A stretch of DNA of 64,000 nt from the NCBI RefSeq assembly GCF_000731095.1, contig NZ_JMTZ01000044.1:1-64000 (forward strand). Direction: 5' to 3'. Source of the DNA: Lysobacter antibioticus. GTDB taxonomy: Bacteria; Pseudomonadota; Gammaproteobacteria; Xanthomonadales; Xanthomonadaceae. Position 1 is the first letter of the stretch. Every line of letters begins with the position of its first letter. Positions 50,004-59,259 of the stretch are shown here, piece after piece. The position numbers and the translations under genes were made by a program. Below the pieces are notes generated by a model that saw nothing but the letters and a program-made list of their open reading frames with translations, searched no databases and was not told the origin of the DNA.

Positions 50004-51335
50004 ATGACCCAGACCCGCATCCTGACCGGCATCACCACCTCCGGCACCCCGCACCTCGGCAACTACGTCGGCGCTATCCGCCCGGCGATCGCCGCCAGCC
50101 TCGCCCCGGACGTGGAGAGCTTCTATTTCCTCGCCGACCTGCACGCGCTGATCAAGGTGCAGGAGCCCGAGCGCGTGCAGCGCTCGACCCTGGAGATCGC
50201 GGCGGCGTGGCTGGCCTGCGGGCTCGATCCGGCCAAGGTCTGGTTTTATCGCCAGAGCGAGATCGTCGAGATTCCGGAACTGTCCTGGTTGCTGACCTGC
50301 GTCGCCGGCAAGGGCATGCTCAATCGCGCCCACGCCTACAAGGCCGCGGTCGACAAGAACCGCGCCGAAGGCGAGGACGACGATGCCGCGATCACCGCCG
50401 GCCTCTTTATGTACCCGGTGCTGATGTCGGCCGACATCCTGGCGTTCAACGCCAACCAGGTGCCGGTCGGCCGCGACCAGATCCAGCACATCGAGATGGC
50501 GCGCGACGTCGGCCAGCGCTTCAATCATCTCTACGGCGAGCACTTCGTCCTGCCCGAGGCCTTGATCGAGGACAACGTGGCGACTTTGCCGGGCCTGGAC
50601 GGCCGCAAGATGAGCAAAAGCTACGACAACACCATCCCCTTGTTCGCGCCGCGCGAGACTTTGAAGAAGCTGATCTATTCGATCGTCACCGATTCGCGCG
50701 CGCCGGGCGAGGCCAAGGACACCGAAGGTTCGGCCCTGTTCCAGATCTACCAGGCCTTCGCCAGCGTCGAGGAAACGCAAGCGATGCGCCGCGCCTTCGC
50801 CGAGGGCATCGGCTGGGGCGAGGCCAAGCAGGCGCTGTTCGAACGCATCGACGGCGAAATCGCGCCGCTGCGCGCGAAGTACGAAACCTTGATGGCGCGT
50901 CCGCAAGACATCGAAGCGATTTTGGTCGACGGCGCCCGCCGCGTGCGCGCGCAGCACGTCAGCCCGCGCATGAAGGCGCTGCGCGAGGCGGTGGGTTTGC
51001 GCGATTTGTCGCAGACCACGACGAAGGCCTCGGTCAAGGCCGAGAGCAAGGCGAGCCTGCCGGTGTTCAAGCAGTACCGCGAAGCCGACGGGCAGTTCTA
51101 TTTCAAGCTCGCCGACGGCGATGAGGTGCTGCTGCAGAGCCGCGGTTTCGCCTCGCCGAAGGATGCCGGGCAGTTGATCGCCGCGCTCAAGGCCGGCAAG
51201 AGCGATGTCGCGGCTTTGTTGGCCGCCGCCGATGCCGTCGACGACGCGCGCCGCGATGCCGTGGCCGCAGCCCTGGCCGCGATCGTCCAGGCCGAAGCCG
51301 AGGCGCAGGCGGCGAAGGACAGCGCGACGTCGTGA
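50004..51335 (+). CDS. trpS: tryptophanyl-tRNA synthetase
   Basis: 443 residues. Class I signatures TSGTPHLGNYVGAI (HIGH) and GRKMSKSYDNTIPLF (KMSKS) are intact, with the catalytic domain ending near residue 340. A C-terminal extension (about 355-443) is absent from E. coli TrpS: VFKQYREADGQFYFKLADGD and EVLLQSRGFASPKDA look like a DUF1508/YegP-like unit, followed by an Ala-rich helical end. This form is seen in Xanthomonadaceae. It attaches Trp to tRNA-Trp. The next gene overlaps its stop. Confidence 0.93.
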   Translation: MTQTRILTGITTSGTPHLGNYVGAIRPAIAASLAPDVESFYFLADLHALIKVQEPERVQRSTLEIAAAWLACGLDPAKVWFYRQSEIVEIPELSWLLTCVAGKGMLNRAHAYKAAVDKNRAEGEDDDAAITAGLFMYPVLMSADILAFNANQVPVGRDQIQHIEMARDVGQRFNHLYGEHFVLPEALIEDNVATLPGLDGRKMSKSYDNTIPLFAPRETLKKLIYSIVTDSRAPGEAKDTEGSALFQIYQAFASVEETQAMRRAFAEGIGWGEAKQALFERIDGEIAPLRAKYETLMARPQDIEAILVDGARRVRAQHVSPRMKALREAVGLRDLSQTTTKASVKAESKASLPVFKQYREADGQFYFKLADGDEVLLQSRGFASPKDAGQLIAALKAGKSDVAALLAAADAVDDARRDAVAAALAAIVQAEAEAQAAKDSATS

Positions 51336-51655
51336 GCCGGTTCGTCGAACTCAACCTGGCGCTGATCCTGTTCTTGCCCTGGTTCGCGATTCTCGGCGCG
51401 CTGTTCTGGTTGTACCCGCGGCAGCCGCGCAATGCCGCGCGGCGCTTGTTCGATGCGGTGTCGTTGGCCGCATCGGTATGCGCCTTCGTGTTGGCGATCC
51501 GCTGGGCGCATCGTTACGCCGGCGATGCCTATGGCGCGATGTGGCCGCAGATCTTCGCGACCTCGCTGGGCTACGGGGTCTTCCTGGCGACGCTGACCAT
51601 CGCCGGTGTGGTGCGTTGGCGCTGGCTGAGGCGTTTGACCGACTTCCTCGATTGA
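51332..51655 (+). CDS. small integral membrane protein
   Basis: 107 residues from a GTG that overlaps the trpS stop (GTGA, 51332-51335), so it is coupled to trpS. Three hydrophobic segments are visible: LALILFLPWFAILGALFWLY, LFDAVSLAASVCAFVLAIRW and LGYGVFLATLTIAGVVRWRW. No motif tells the function. The same pair occurs in related genomes as far as memory serves. Confidence 0.78.
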   Translation: MSRFVELNLALILFLPWFAILGALFWLYPRQPRNAARRLFDAVSLAASVCAFVLAIRWAHRYAGDAYGAMWPQIFATSLGYGVFLATLTIAGVVRWRWLRRLTDFLD

Positions 51656-51795
51656 AGGGGCGCGGTTGAAGGTCTTGGTGCACGGCCTGCGTCGAGCGGG
51701 CGGCAGGCGCCGACTCCTGCGACCAAAGCCGCATGTTGCCGCGGCCCACAGCGCATAGACTGGGCGCCGACTCCGCAGCGCAGTGCAGTGCCTTC

Positions 51796-52758
51796 ATGAG
51801 CGAATCCCTGGGCATCGTCACCATCGACACCGGCTTCCAGCGGCCGATCTTCGACGCCGCGTATCTCGTCGTCGACAACGGCCGCGGCGCTTTCATCGAC
51901 TGCGGCACCCAGCATTCGATTCCGGCCCTGCTCGCCGCTTTGCCGGCGCAAGGCCTGACGCCGGCCGATATCGACTGGTTGATCCTGACCCACGTCCATC
52001 TCGATCACGCCGGCGGCGCCGGTGCGCTGATGCAGCAACTGCCGAACGCGCGCCTGGTCGTGCATCCGCGCGGCGCGCCGCACATGATCGATCCGGCGCG
52101 CTTGGTCGCTGGTGCGACCGCGGTGTACGGCGCCGAGGAAATGGCTCGCAGCTACGGCGAGATCGTGCCGATCGCGGCCGAGCGCGTGGTCATCGCCCGC
52201 GACGGCCACATCGTGCCTCTCGGCGGACGGCCGTTGTTGTGCGTCGACACGCCGGGGCATGCGCGCCATCACCTGTGCGTGTGGGACGAGCGCAGCCGCA
52301 GTTGGTTCACCGGCGACACCTTCGGCCTGTCCTATCGCGAATTCGATTCGGTGCGCGGGCCCTTCATCCTGCCGACTTCCTCGCCGGTGCAGTTCGAGCC
52401 GGAACCGCTCAAGGCTTCGATCCGCACCTTGCTCGCGAGCGATCCCGAAGCGGTGTACCTGACCCATTACGGCCGCGTCGGCGACGTGCAGCGGCTCGGC
52501 GCGGAGTTGATCGAACAGATCGACGCGATGGTACGGATCGGGCAAGCGCAGGCCGCCGACGGCGAACGTCATGCGCGCCTCAGCGAGGCGCTGAGGGCGC
52601 TGTACACCGAGCGCGCCTTGGCCCACGGCAGCCCGCTCAGCGAGGCGCAGATCCATGCCGGGCTCGCGGTCGACATCGAACTCAATGCCCAGGGCCTGGC
52701 TGTGTGGCTCGATCGCCAGGCCGAGCGCTCGGTCACGACGGTCGACGCGACGGGCTGA
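51796..52758 (+). CDS. metallo-beta-lactamase-fold hydrolase
   Basis: 320 residues. The zinc site HVHLDHAGG and the later VDTPGHARHHLC, FTGDTFGLSYREF and THYGRVGD fit the MBL superfamily; the HxHxDH set is complete. The N-terminus GFQRPIFDAAYLVVDNGRGA is typical of a subgroup annotated as MBL-fold metallo-hydrolases. The substrate is unknown. The C-terminal 90 residues form a helical extension. The gene stands alone. Confidence 0.88.
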   Translation: MSESLGIVTIDTGFQRPIFDAAYLVVDNGRGAFIDCGTQHSIPALLAALPAQGLTPADIDWLILTHVHLDHAGGAGALMQQLPNARLVVHPRGAPHMIDPARLVAGATAVYGAEEMARSYGEIVPIAAERVVIARDGHIVPLGGRPLLCVDTPGHARHHLCVWDERSRSWFTGDTFGLSYREFDSVRGPFILPTSSPVQFEPEPLKASIRTLLASDPEAVYLTHYGRVGDVQRLGAELIEQIDAMVRIGQAQAADGERHARLSEALRALYTERALAHGSPLSEAQIHAGLAVDIELNAQGLAVWLDRQAERSVTTVDATG

Positions 52759-52903
52759 ACCGCATCCGGCCGGCCCGAACGCGACCGCCCCGAGCCAGTG
52801 TTCGATCGCGCCGATCAGGCTTTATGCCGGGCGAAATCCAGCGGCCGCGACCATCTTGTAGTCGATGCCGTTGAGCTCGCCGCGGCGCGGCGCGATGCCG
52901 GCG

Positions 52904-53287
52904 TCAGTCCCAGACGTTCGGCGGCGCGCCCTGTTCGGGATGCTTCATGCGCACGATGCAGAAACGGTGGCCGGTCGGCGCTTCCATCACCCACCAGCGT
53001 TTGACGAAGGCGATGCGCTTGGCGCCGAGCGTTTCCAGGCGCGCGGCTTCGGCGTCGAGATCGTCGCTTTCGATGTCCAGGTGCACGCGCGAGGGGTGTG
53101 CGACTTTCTGCACTTCGATGTGCAGCTCGGCGGGGCCGTTGGCGAGTTGGGCGTATTGCGCGCCGTCGTCGTCGTAGGTTTCGACCCGGGCCAAACCTAG
53201 CGCGCCGCTCCAGAAATTCGCGGCGACATCGAGGTCGCCGGTTTCGCAATCGATGATGAATCCGGCCAGGCGGCTGCGATGGGCCAT
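52904..53287 (-). CDS. VOC-family (glyoxalase-like) protein
   Basis: 127 residues. The paired beta-alpha-beta-beta-beta modules are readable: AGFIIDCETGDLDVAANFWS, HIEVQKVAHPSRVHLDIESD and RWWVMEAPTGHRFCIVRMKH. Candidate metal ligands are His and Glu in the LHIEVQ and GHRFCIV strands. VOC proteins include glyoxalase I, dioxygenases and antibiotic-binding proteins; the subfamily is not clear. The gene is next to the HEAT-repeat gene but 106 bases apart. Confidence 0.85.
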   Translation of the reverse strand: MAHRSRLAGFIIDCETGDLDVAANFWSGALGLARVETYDDDGAQYAQLANGPAELHIEVQKVAHPSRVHLDIESDDLDAEAARLETLGAKRIAFVKRWWVMEAPTGHRFCIVRMKHPEQGAPPNVWD

Positions 53288-53393
53288 GGCAGTGCTCCGT
53301 GGATGGTAGACCGGCCTGCAGATTGCCGCGCCGAACGCGGACGGGGAAGTGCCGGCTACGATGCGATACCGCGTCGCATCGCACCACCGCGAT

Positions 53394-54359
53394 TCAATGC
53401 AGCGGCAATCCCGGGCCCGCACCGTCGGCGCGTGCGAGCGCGGCGAGCGCATCGCGGTACAGCGCGTACTCGTCGCGATCGAGGGCGAAGTTCTGCAAGG
53501 CGAACGCGGCCGAGCGGCGCAGGTCCGATTCGGCCCGGGCGTCGCCGGCGATATCGAGCAAGGCGATCTTGAGCCCATCCGAACGCGCGCCGGAAGCTTC
53601 GATGCCGGCGATGGCGGCGCGGCGCACGGCGATGTCCGGATCGAGCAGGGCGGGTTCGAGGATGGCTGCGTCGTCGCCGCGTTTGTTCCAGCGCACCGAT
53701 TGCAACACGGCGCTGGCACGCACCTCGGCATCGGCATGGCCGCGCAGGGCGGCGAGGCGTTCGAGCAAGGGCGCGGCGTCTTCGCTGGCCACGACGGCGG
53801 GCGCCAGCATGTCGATGCTTTCCTTCAGCAGGGCCGGGTCGCGTTCGTCGCGCAACTGCCGCGCCAGCGTGTCGCGCACTGCGGCCACATCGAGCGGAAA
53901 TGCTTTGAGCAGGGCCAGTCCGCTGCGACGCGTGTCCGGGTCGGGGTTGCCGGCGAGTTGCCGTCCGAGTTGCAGCACCTCGTCGCTGGCCACGCCCTGC
54001 AGGATCGCGAGCAAGGCGCCGCGCCGATCGAGATCGGTCTCGAAGCTGTAGCGGCGCAGCAGTTCGCGCAGATAGCCCGGGTCCTGCCCGGCGCGGCGGA
54101 TATTGCGGTCGAGGTCGTCGGCGCCGCGGCTGCGCGAGCCGTCGCTGGCCAGGGCGTCGGCCAGGGCCGAGTGCAGCGGCTGCTTACCGCTGCGGCCCGG
54201 GGCGGGCGATGTCGTGGCGCCGTCGCGGCCCTGCGGCGTCGCAGGCGTCATCGAGCAGCGGGTGATCGCCGCGCCGACCAAGCCTCCGATCAGCGCGGAC
54301 GTCAGCAGCGCCATGCCCAGCCGTGCGGTCCATGTCGGCGGAGAGTGGGCGTGCGTCAT
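53394..54359 (-). CDS. membrane-anchored HEAT-repeat protein
   Basis: 321 residues. A hydrophobic N-terminal segment (ARLGMALLTSALIGGLVGAA) anchors or exports it. The rest is helical with HEAT/armadillo-like units: LLRRYSFETDLDRRGALLAI, RQLAGNPDPDTRRSGLALLK, LLDPDIAVRRAAIAGIEASG. HEAT repeats mediate protein contacts. It is 79 bases downstream of, and co-directional with, the M23 peptidase gene, and so is probably co-transcribed. It could be a chaperone or inhibitor of that peptidase, which is only inferred from position. Confidence 0.8.
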   Translation of the reverse strand: MTHAHSPPTWTARLGMALLTSALIGGLVGAAITRCSMTPATPQGRDGATTSPAPGRSGKQPLHSALADALASDGSRSRGADDLDRNIRRAGQDPGYLRELLRRYSFETDLDRRGALLAILQGVASDEVLQLGRQLAGNPDPDTRRSGLALLKAFPLDVAAVRDTLARQLRDERDPALLKESIDMLAPAVVASEDAAPLLERLAALRGHADAEVRASAVLQSVRWNKRGDDAAILEPALLDPDIAVRRAAIAGIEASGARSDGLKIALLDIAGDARAESDLRRSAAFALQNFALDRDEYALYRDALAALARADGAGPGLPLH

Positions 54360-54437
54360 CGGCGTCCTCGATGCGAAGCGGAAAGGGGGGCAGCGGGACG
54401 GAGGCCTCGCCGCCGCCCCGTTGCGTTTATCGCCCGA

Positions 54438-55244
54438 TCAACAATCCGGTGCGACGCGGCCGTCGGAACCGGTGTAGGTGTAGGCATCCGGAATATAGCG
54501 GTTGCTGCCGCTGGCGCCGATGTTGTTCCACAGATTGCTGGTGCCGTACGTGCCGCTTACCGATTCGCCGGTCTTCTGGCAGCGGATGGTGACGCTGGCG
54601 CCGTTGGCGAGCGAGCCGACGATGCTGTAGCCGGTGCCCGGGCCGGAGCGTACGTTGAGCGGCGAGCCGCTGGTCTTGACCGTGCCGGTGGCGCCGCCGG
54701 CGCTGCAGCTGTTGCGGCTCTTGTAGGCCACTTCGTACTGGTCGTAGACGATGGTCGCGCCGTTCCAGACGATCTTCTGGTCGTCGCCGTTGAGGCGCTG
54801 TTCGTAGTGCAGGTGCGCGGAGATGCTGTTGCCGGGGCGCGTGGTCTTGCCGAGCGTGCCGATCTTCTGCCCTTGCGACACGCTGGCGCCGTTACCGACC
54901 GAGATGCTGTTGAGGTGGGCGTAGTAGGTCTGCCAGCCGCCGCCGTGGTCGATCACCACTAGGCGGCCGTAGCCGGTGCCGGGATGCGGGTTGTAGGTGT
55001 GCGCGGTGCCGCCGGCGGAGGCGACCACGGTCGAGCCGAGGTCTGCGTCGCTGAGCGGGCGCGGCTTGTGGTTGAGGTCGACCGCATAGCGCAGGCCGTG
55101 GCCGGGGTAGGTATCGCCGTACCAGGTCTGGCCGCAGGGGAAGGGCATCTGGAAGGCCGGCCGGGCGGCGTTGGCGGTCGGCGCGATCAGGCCGAACGCC
55201 ACGACTGAAATGCACGACAGCATCGTGCGCAGGGAACGCTTCAT
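54438..55244 (-). CDS. secreted M23 peptidase with C-terminal SH3 domain
   Basis: 268 residues with a signal peptide (LSCISVVAFGLIAPTANA). The M23 zinc site is HGLRYAVDLN (HxxxxxxxD type) and HLHYEQ (HxH); the core GRLVVIDHGGGWQTYYAHLN is lysostaphin-like. The C-terminal SH3_3 domain (SPLNVRSGPGTGYSIVGSLA, then VTIRCQKTGE) should bind peptidoglycan. Cysteines are paired for disulfides. M23 enzymes cut peptidoglycan cross-bridges; Lysobacter uses such enzymes to lyse other bacteria. An AT-rich promoter region follows at 55335-55380. Confidence 0.9.
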   Translation of the reverse strand: MKRSLRTMLSCISVVAFGLIAPTANAARPAFQMPFPCGQTWYGDTYPGHGLRYAVDLNHKPRPLSDADLGSTVVASAGGTAHTYNPHPGTGYGRLVVIDHGGGWQTYYAHLNSISVGNGASVSQGQKIGTLGKTTRPGNSISAHLHYEQRLNGDDQKIVWNGATIVYDQYEVAYKSRNSCSAGGATGTVKTSGSPLNVRSGPGTGYSIVGSLANGASVTIRCQKTGESVSGTYGTSNLWNNIGASGSNRYIPDAYTYTGSDGRVAPDC

Positions 55245-55674
55245 TCTGGAACCTCTCGACTGTCGATGAGGACGGGAAGGGTGGGCCGGGGGTCCGAAAC
55301 GGGCGCCCGGCGCCGGGATTGCGGGCCGACGCTAGCGCGATTCCTGATTAATTGATTTAGGGAATTATTTATTCCTAAACGCAATCGAAGCCGCGAGCGT
55401 GATGGCTATCGCGGTTGCGGAATGAGGGTTTCGGCCAGGGCCCGGAAGGAACGCGGGCGGGCGGCAACGACGGCGGCCCCGAGGCGCGGTAGGGGGCAAG
55501 ATGGGGCGCATACGACCCGAAGCGGGTCAGGATCGCCGTGGGCGGCACTCGCGGCGAAGGCGAGGCCCGATCCGCGAGTACGGCGCATGGTCGGCGCCGT
55601 GGCGGTCGATCGCAGGGCTTGCGGTGGCCCGAACCGCTCCCGCGCGATGCGGGAGCGGTGTCTTTCGCTCGGAC
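55245..55674. other. intergenic region, promoter of the M23 gene
   Basis: 430 bases. A conspicuous AT-rich island at 55335-55380 contains GGAATTATTTATTCC, a 5-bp dyad that could bind a regulator of the M23 gene. The remainder is GC-rich and holds no supported gene. A GCGGGAGCGGTGT-type element near 55655 may end the dehydrogenase operon. Confidence 0.45.
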
Positions 55675-57033
55675 TCAGTTCGGACGCGCGAGGTCGTCGA
55701 TCATCGCCTTGAGGAAGCGCGCTGCTTCGCCGCCGGTGCAGGCGCGGTGATCGAAGGTCAGCGACAGCGGAATCACCTTGTGCGATTCGAAGCCGCCCAT
55801 CACCGGGGTCATCTGGTGACGGCCCTTGCCGGCGGCGACGATCGCCACCGTCGGCGGCACCACCACCGGCGTCGCGTAACGGCCGGCGAACATGCCGAAG
55901 TTCGACAGCGAGATGGTGTAACCGCTGAGTTCCGAAGCCGGAATGCTGCGGTCCTCGACCTGCGCACGCAGGCGGTTGATCGCCTCGCGCACGCCGCGCG
56001 AATCGAGCACGTCGGCATTGCGCAGCGCCGGCACGAACAGGCCGTCGTCGGTGTCGACGGCGATGCCGATGTCGACCTGCGGATGCAGGGTGCGGGTGAG
56101 CTTGTCGCCGTCGAACCAGGCGTTGAGCGCGGGCACGGTCTTGCAGGCGACGACGATCGCGCGCACCAGGCGGCCGGTGATGTCGTTGCCGGGCTGCCAG
56201 GCGTTGATGTCGGCGTCGTCGGCGAGCGTGGTCGGCACGACCTTGCTGTGCGCATCGGCCATCACCCGCGCCATGTTGCGGCGCACGCCCTTGAGCTGCT
56301 CGGGCTGACCGGTGACGGCAACGCCCGGCGGCTGGGTGCGCATCGGCCGGCCCGAGGCCGACAGCGCACTGCGTACCGGTGCGGCGACCGCAGCCGGTGC
56401 CGCGGCGGGCGCGGGTGCGCGATCGGCCGCGCGCTGCACCGGCGCGGCGCCGGCTTGCGCGCTGCCGTCGGCGGAGGCGCGCTTGACGTCGTCCATGGTC
56501 ACTACGCCGTCGGCGCCGGTGGCGCGTACGCGGCTCAGATCGACGCCGAGCTTGCGCGCCAGCGCGCGCACCGCCGGCATCGCTTTAACGCCGCCGACCG
56601 CGACCGCCTGCTCGCTGCGCACCGCATCGGAGGACTGCATCGCACCGACCACGGTACCGCTGTCGGCGCGCTCGGCGGCTTCGGCGGGCTTGGCCGCCGC
56701 CGGAGCGGGTTCTGCCTGCGGCGCCGGCGCATGGCCGCCGCCGTGGTGATGGCCGGTGTCCTGACCGTCGGCGCGCTGCGGCAGGTTCGGGTCGATCTCG
56801 AACTCGGCCAGCATGGTGCCGGTGACGATCACATCGCCGGCGGCGCCGGCGAGCTTGAGCACCTTGCCCGACACGGGCGAGGGCACTTCGACCACGGCCT
56901 TGGCGGTTTCCATCGACACCAGGGTGTCGTCGAGACGGACGGTGTCGCCGACCTTGACCGACCATTCGACGATGGTCGCGTCGGGCAGGCCTTCGCCGAG
57001 GTCGGGGAGCAGGAAGGTCTTGGTATCGCTCAT
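55675..57033 (-). CDS. bkdB: branched-chain 2-oxoacid dehydrogenase E2 (lipoyl transacylase)
   Basis: 452 residues from the ATG at 57033. A lipoyl domain (LPDLGEGLPDATIVEW; lipoyl-Lys45 in METAKAV) is joined by a His/Gly/Ala/Pro-rich linker to a peripheral-subunit binding domain (AVRALARKLGVDLSRVRATG) and a catalytic transacylase domain. The catalytic motif, usually DHRxxDG, reads DHRACTGG, so the Asp is a Thr. E2 passes acyl groups from lipoyl to CoA. It is the third gene of an E1alpha-E1beta-E2 operon; a gene for E3 is not in the window. The products of Val, Leu and Ile breakdown would feed branched-chain fatty acid synthesis. Confidence 0.88.
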   Translation of the reverse strand: MSDTKTFLLPDLGEGLPDATIVEWSVKVGDTVRLDDTLVSMETAKAVVEVPSPVSGKVLKLAGAAGDVIVTGTMLAEFEIDPNLPQRADGQDTGHHHGGGHAPAPQAEPAPAAAKPAEAAERADSGTVVGAMQSSDAVRSEQAVAVGGVKAMPAVRALARKLGVDLSRVRATGADGVVTMDDVKRASADGSAQAGAAPVQRAADRAPAPAAAPAAVAAPVRSALSASGRPMRTQPPGVAVTGQPEQLKGVRRNMARVMADAHSKVVPTTLADDADINAWQPGNDITGRLVRAIVVACKTVPALNAWFDGDKLTRTLHPQVDIGIAVDTDDGLFVPALRNADVLDSRGVREAINRLRAQVEDRSIPASELSGYTISLSNFGMFAGRYATPVVVPPTVAIVAAGKGRHQMTPVMGGFESHKVIPLSLTFDHRACTGGEAARFLKAMIDDLARPN

Positions 57034-57157
57034 GACTCGTTCTCTGAGAGGGTGATGAACGAAGGCCCGCACTCGGCCTTCGTCTTGCATGCTGCGCATC
57101 GCCGGTCGGCGACCGGACGATGCGATCGTGGGAGCCCGTCGTGTCGAAGCGCGCGCG

Positions 57158-58189
57158 TCAGCCGTTGGCCATCGCGCGCTTGGCCGCAGCGACGATCTTG
57201 TCGACGCTCGGCAGGTACTTCATCTCCAGACGGAACAGCGGGATGTGGGTGTCGTAGCCGGTGACGCGTTCGACCGGCGCGAGCAGGTCGTACATCGACT
57301 CCTCGGCCAGGCGCGCGGCGATCTCGGCGCCGAAGCCGGCGGTCTTGGGCGCCTCGTGCACGATCACGCAACGGCCGGTCTTGCTGACCGACTCGGCGAT
57401 GGTGGCGAAGTCCAGCGGCTTGAGCGTGGCGACGTCGATGACTTCGGCGCTGATGCCTTCGCCGGCGAGCTTGTCGGCCGCTTCCAGCGCTTCCTTGACC
57501 TGCGCGCCCCAGGTGACCAGGGTGATGTCGGTGCCGTCGCGCAGCACGTAGCACACGTCCAGCGGCAGGGCTTCGCCGTCGTCGGCGACGACTTCCTTGT
57601 ACTGGCGGTAGATGCGCTTGGGTTCGTAGAAGATCACCGGGTCCGGATCGCGGATCGCGGCGAGCAATAGACCGTAGGCGCGCGCCGGCGACGACGGCAG
57701 CACCACGCGCAGGCCCGGCACGTTGGTGAACAGTGCTTCGTTGGCTTCGCTGTGGTGTTCCGGCGCGCGGATGCCGCCGCCCCACGGCACGCGCAGCACC
57801 ATCGGGCAGGTCAGGCGGCCGCGGGTGCGGTGACGGAAGCGCGCGGCGTGGCAGATGATGTGATCGAGCATCGGATAAACGAAGCCGTCGAACTGGGCTT
57901 CGGCGACCGGCTTCATGCCCTGCGCGGCCAGGCCGACGGTGAGGCCGGCGATGGTGGTTTCGTCGAGCGGCGTATCCAGCACGCGTTCCGGGCCGAACAC
58001 CTGCTGCAGGCCGGCGGTGGCGCGGAATACGCCGCCGTTGACGCCGACGTCTTCGCCGAGCACCAGCACGCTGTCGTCGTGGCGCATCTCATAGGCGAGC
58101 GCTTGAGTGATCGCTTCGATCAGGGTGATCGCGGCGGGCGTGGCGACCGGCTGGGCGGTATCGACGGTGGTCTTGGTGGCGACGTTCAT
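57158..58189 (-). CDS. bkdA2: branched-chain 2-oxoacid dehydrogenase E1 beta
   Basis: 343 residues. Transketolase-like pyrimidine-binding domain with VLVLGEDVGVNGGVFRATAG, LDTPLDETTIAGLTVGLAAQ, and a C-terminal domain (DITLVTWGAQVKEALEAADK, VIDVATLKPLDFATIAESVS). It binds thiamine diphosphate together with E1 alpha. Its ATG overlaps the E1 alpha stop (ATGA, 58186-58189). The E2 gene begins 124 bases after its stop. A short N-terminal extension (MNVATKTTVDTAQ) precedes the domain. Confidence 0.92.
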   Translation of the reverse strand: MNVATKTTVDTAQPVATPAAITLIEAITQALAYEMRHDDSVLVLGEDVGVNGGVFRATAGLQQVFGPERVLDTPLDETTIAGLTVGLAAQGMKPVAEAQFDGFVYPMLDHIICHAARFRHRTRGRLTCPMVLRVPWGGGIRAPEHHSEANEALFTNVPGLRVVLPSSPARAYGLLLAAIRDPDPVIFYEPKRIYRQYKEVVADDGEALPLDVCYVLRDGTDITLVTWGAQVKEALEAADKLAGEGISAEVIDVATLKPLDFATIAESVSKTGRCVIVHEAPKTAGFGAEIAARLAEESMYDLLAPVERVTGYDTHIPLFRLEMKYLPSVDKIVAAAKRAMANG

Positions 58190-59259
58190 CGACGGCCCTC
58201 CAGAGCGAGTACGGCGGCGCGTTGGGCGAGCAGGTCCGCCGGCATGTCGGCGTAGAGGTAATCGAACATGGCTTCGACCGGTTGCACCGGGGTTTCCAGA
58301 TAGGCGTTGATCTCGACGTCGACCTTCTTGCCGCATTCCTCGGCCCAGGCTTTTTCGAGTTCTTCGTTCCACACGCCCTGCGCGGTCAGATAAGTGCGCA
58401 GGCGCGGCATCGGATCGCGCGTCCACGCGTCCTTGACCTCGGCCTCGTCGCGGTAACGGCGCGCGTCGTCGGCGGTGGTGTGGTCGTGCAGGCGGTAGGT
58501 CATGAACTCGATCACGCTGCCGCCTTGGCCGCTGCGCGCCAGTTCGGCGGCGCGGCGCATGCCTTCGAGCACCGCGATCAGGTCGTTGCCGTCGACCTGC
58601 AAGCAGTGCAGGCCGCCGGCCAGGCCCTTCTGGGCCAGGGTCTTGGCGCCGGTCTGGGCCGAACGCGGCACCGAGATCGCCCAACCGTTGTTGATCACGC
58701 ACAGGATCAACGGCAGCTGGTAGGCGCCGGCCGAATTCAGCGCGGCGTAGAAGTCGGTCTTGGACGAACCGCCGTCGCCGCAGCAGGCGACCGCGAGATT
58801 GGTTTCCTTGCGCAGCTTGAAGGCGAGCGCGGCGCCGGCGGCGTGCAGGCATTGGGTCGAGATCGGCACCGACCAGGCGAAGTCCTTGCGCGGACCGGCG
58901 AAGTCGTTGCCGCGTTCGTCGCCGCCCCAGTACATCAGCACTTCGCGCGGTTGCACGCCGCGCATGAACTGCGCGCCGTACTCGCGATAGCTCGGTGCGA
59001 ACACGTCGTCGGGCAACATCGATGCGCCGATGCCGACATGGGTGGCTTCGTGGCCCAGGCAGGCGGCGTAGGTGCCGAGCTTGCCGGTGCGCTGCAGGGC
59101 GATGGCCTTGGTGTCGAAGGTGCGCACGAACAGCATTTGCTTGAACAACGGCAGCAGCGTGTTGGCGTCCTTGAACGCGGCCGGAATCTCGGCGACGGGT
59201 CGACCGTCTGCGCCGAGGTATTGGAGATACTCGATTTCGAACGTCGCGGCGACGGTCAT
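58186..59259 (-). CDS. bkdA1: branched-chain 2-oxoacid dehydrogenase E1 alpha
   Basis: 357 residues from the ATG at 59259, with AGGACC upstream. The thiamine diphosphate motif GDG-(x)-NN reads CCGDGGSSKTDFYAALNSAG and continues to ICVINNGWAIS; the phosphorylation-loop region (YRLHDHTTADDARRYRD) is like BCKDH/2-oxoisovalerate enzymes rather than pyruvate dehydrogenase. With E1 beta it decarboxylates branched 2-oxoacids and acylates E2. First gene of the operon; its promoter should lie in 59260-59450. Confidence 0.92.
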   Translation of the reverse strand: MTVAATFEIEYLQYLGADGRPVAEIPAAFKDANTLLPLFKQMLFVRTFDTKAIALQRTGKLGTYAACLGHEATHVGIGASMLPDDVFAPSYREYGAQFMRGVQPREVLMYWGGDERGNDFAGPRKDFAWSVPISTQCLHAAGAALAFKLRKETNLAVACCGDGGSSKTDFYAALNSAGAYQLPLILCVINNGWAISVPRSAQTGAKTLAQKGLAGGLHCLQVDGNDLIAVLEGMRRAAELARSGQGGSVIEFMTYRLHDHTTADDARRYRDEAEVKDAWTRDPMPRLRTYLTAQGVWNEELEKAWAEECGKKVDVEINAYLETPVQPVEAMFDYLYADMPADLLAQRAAVLALEGRR

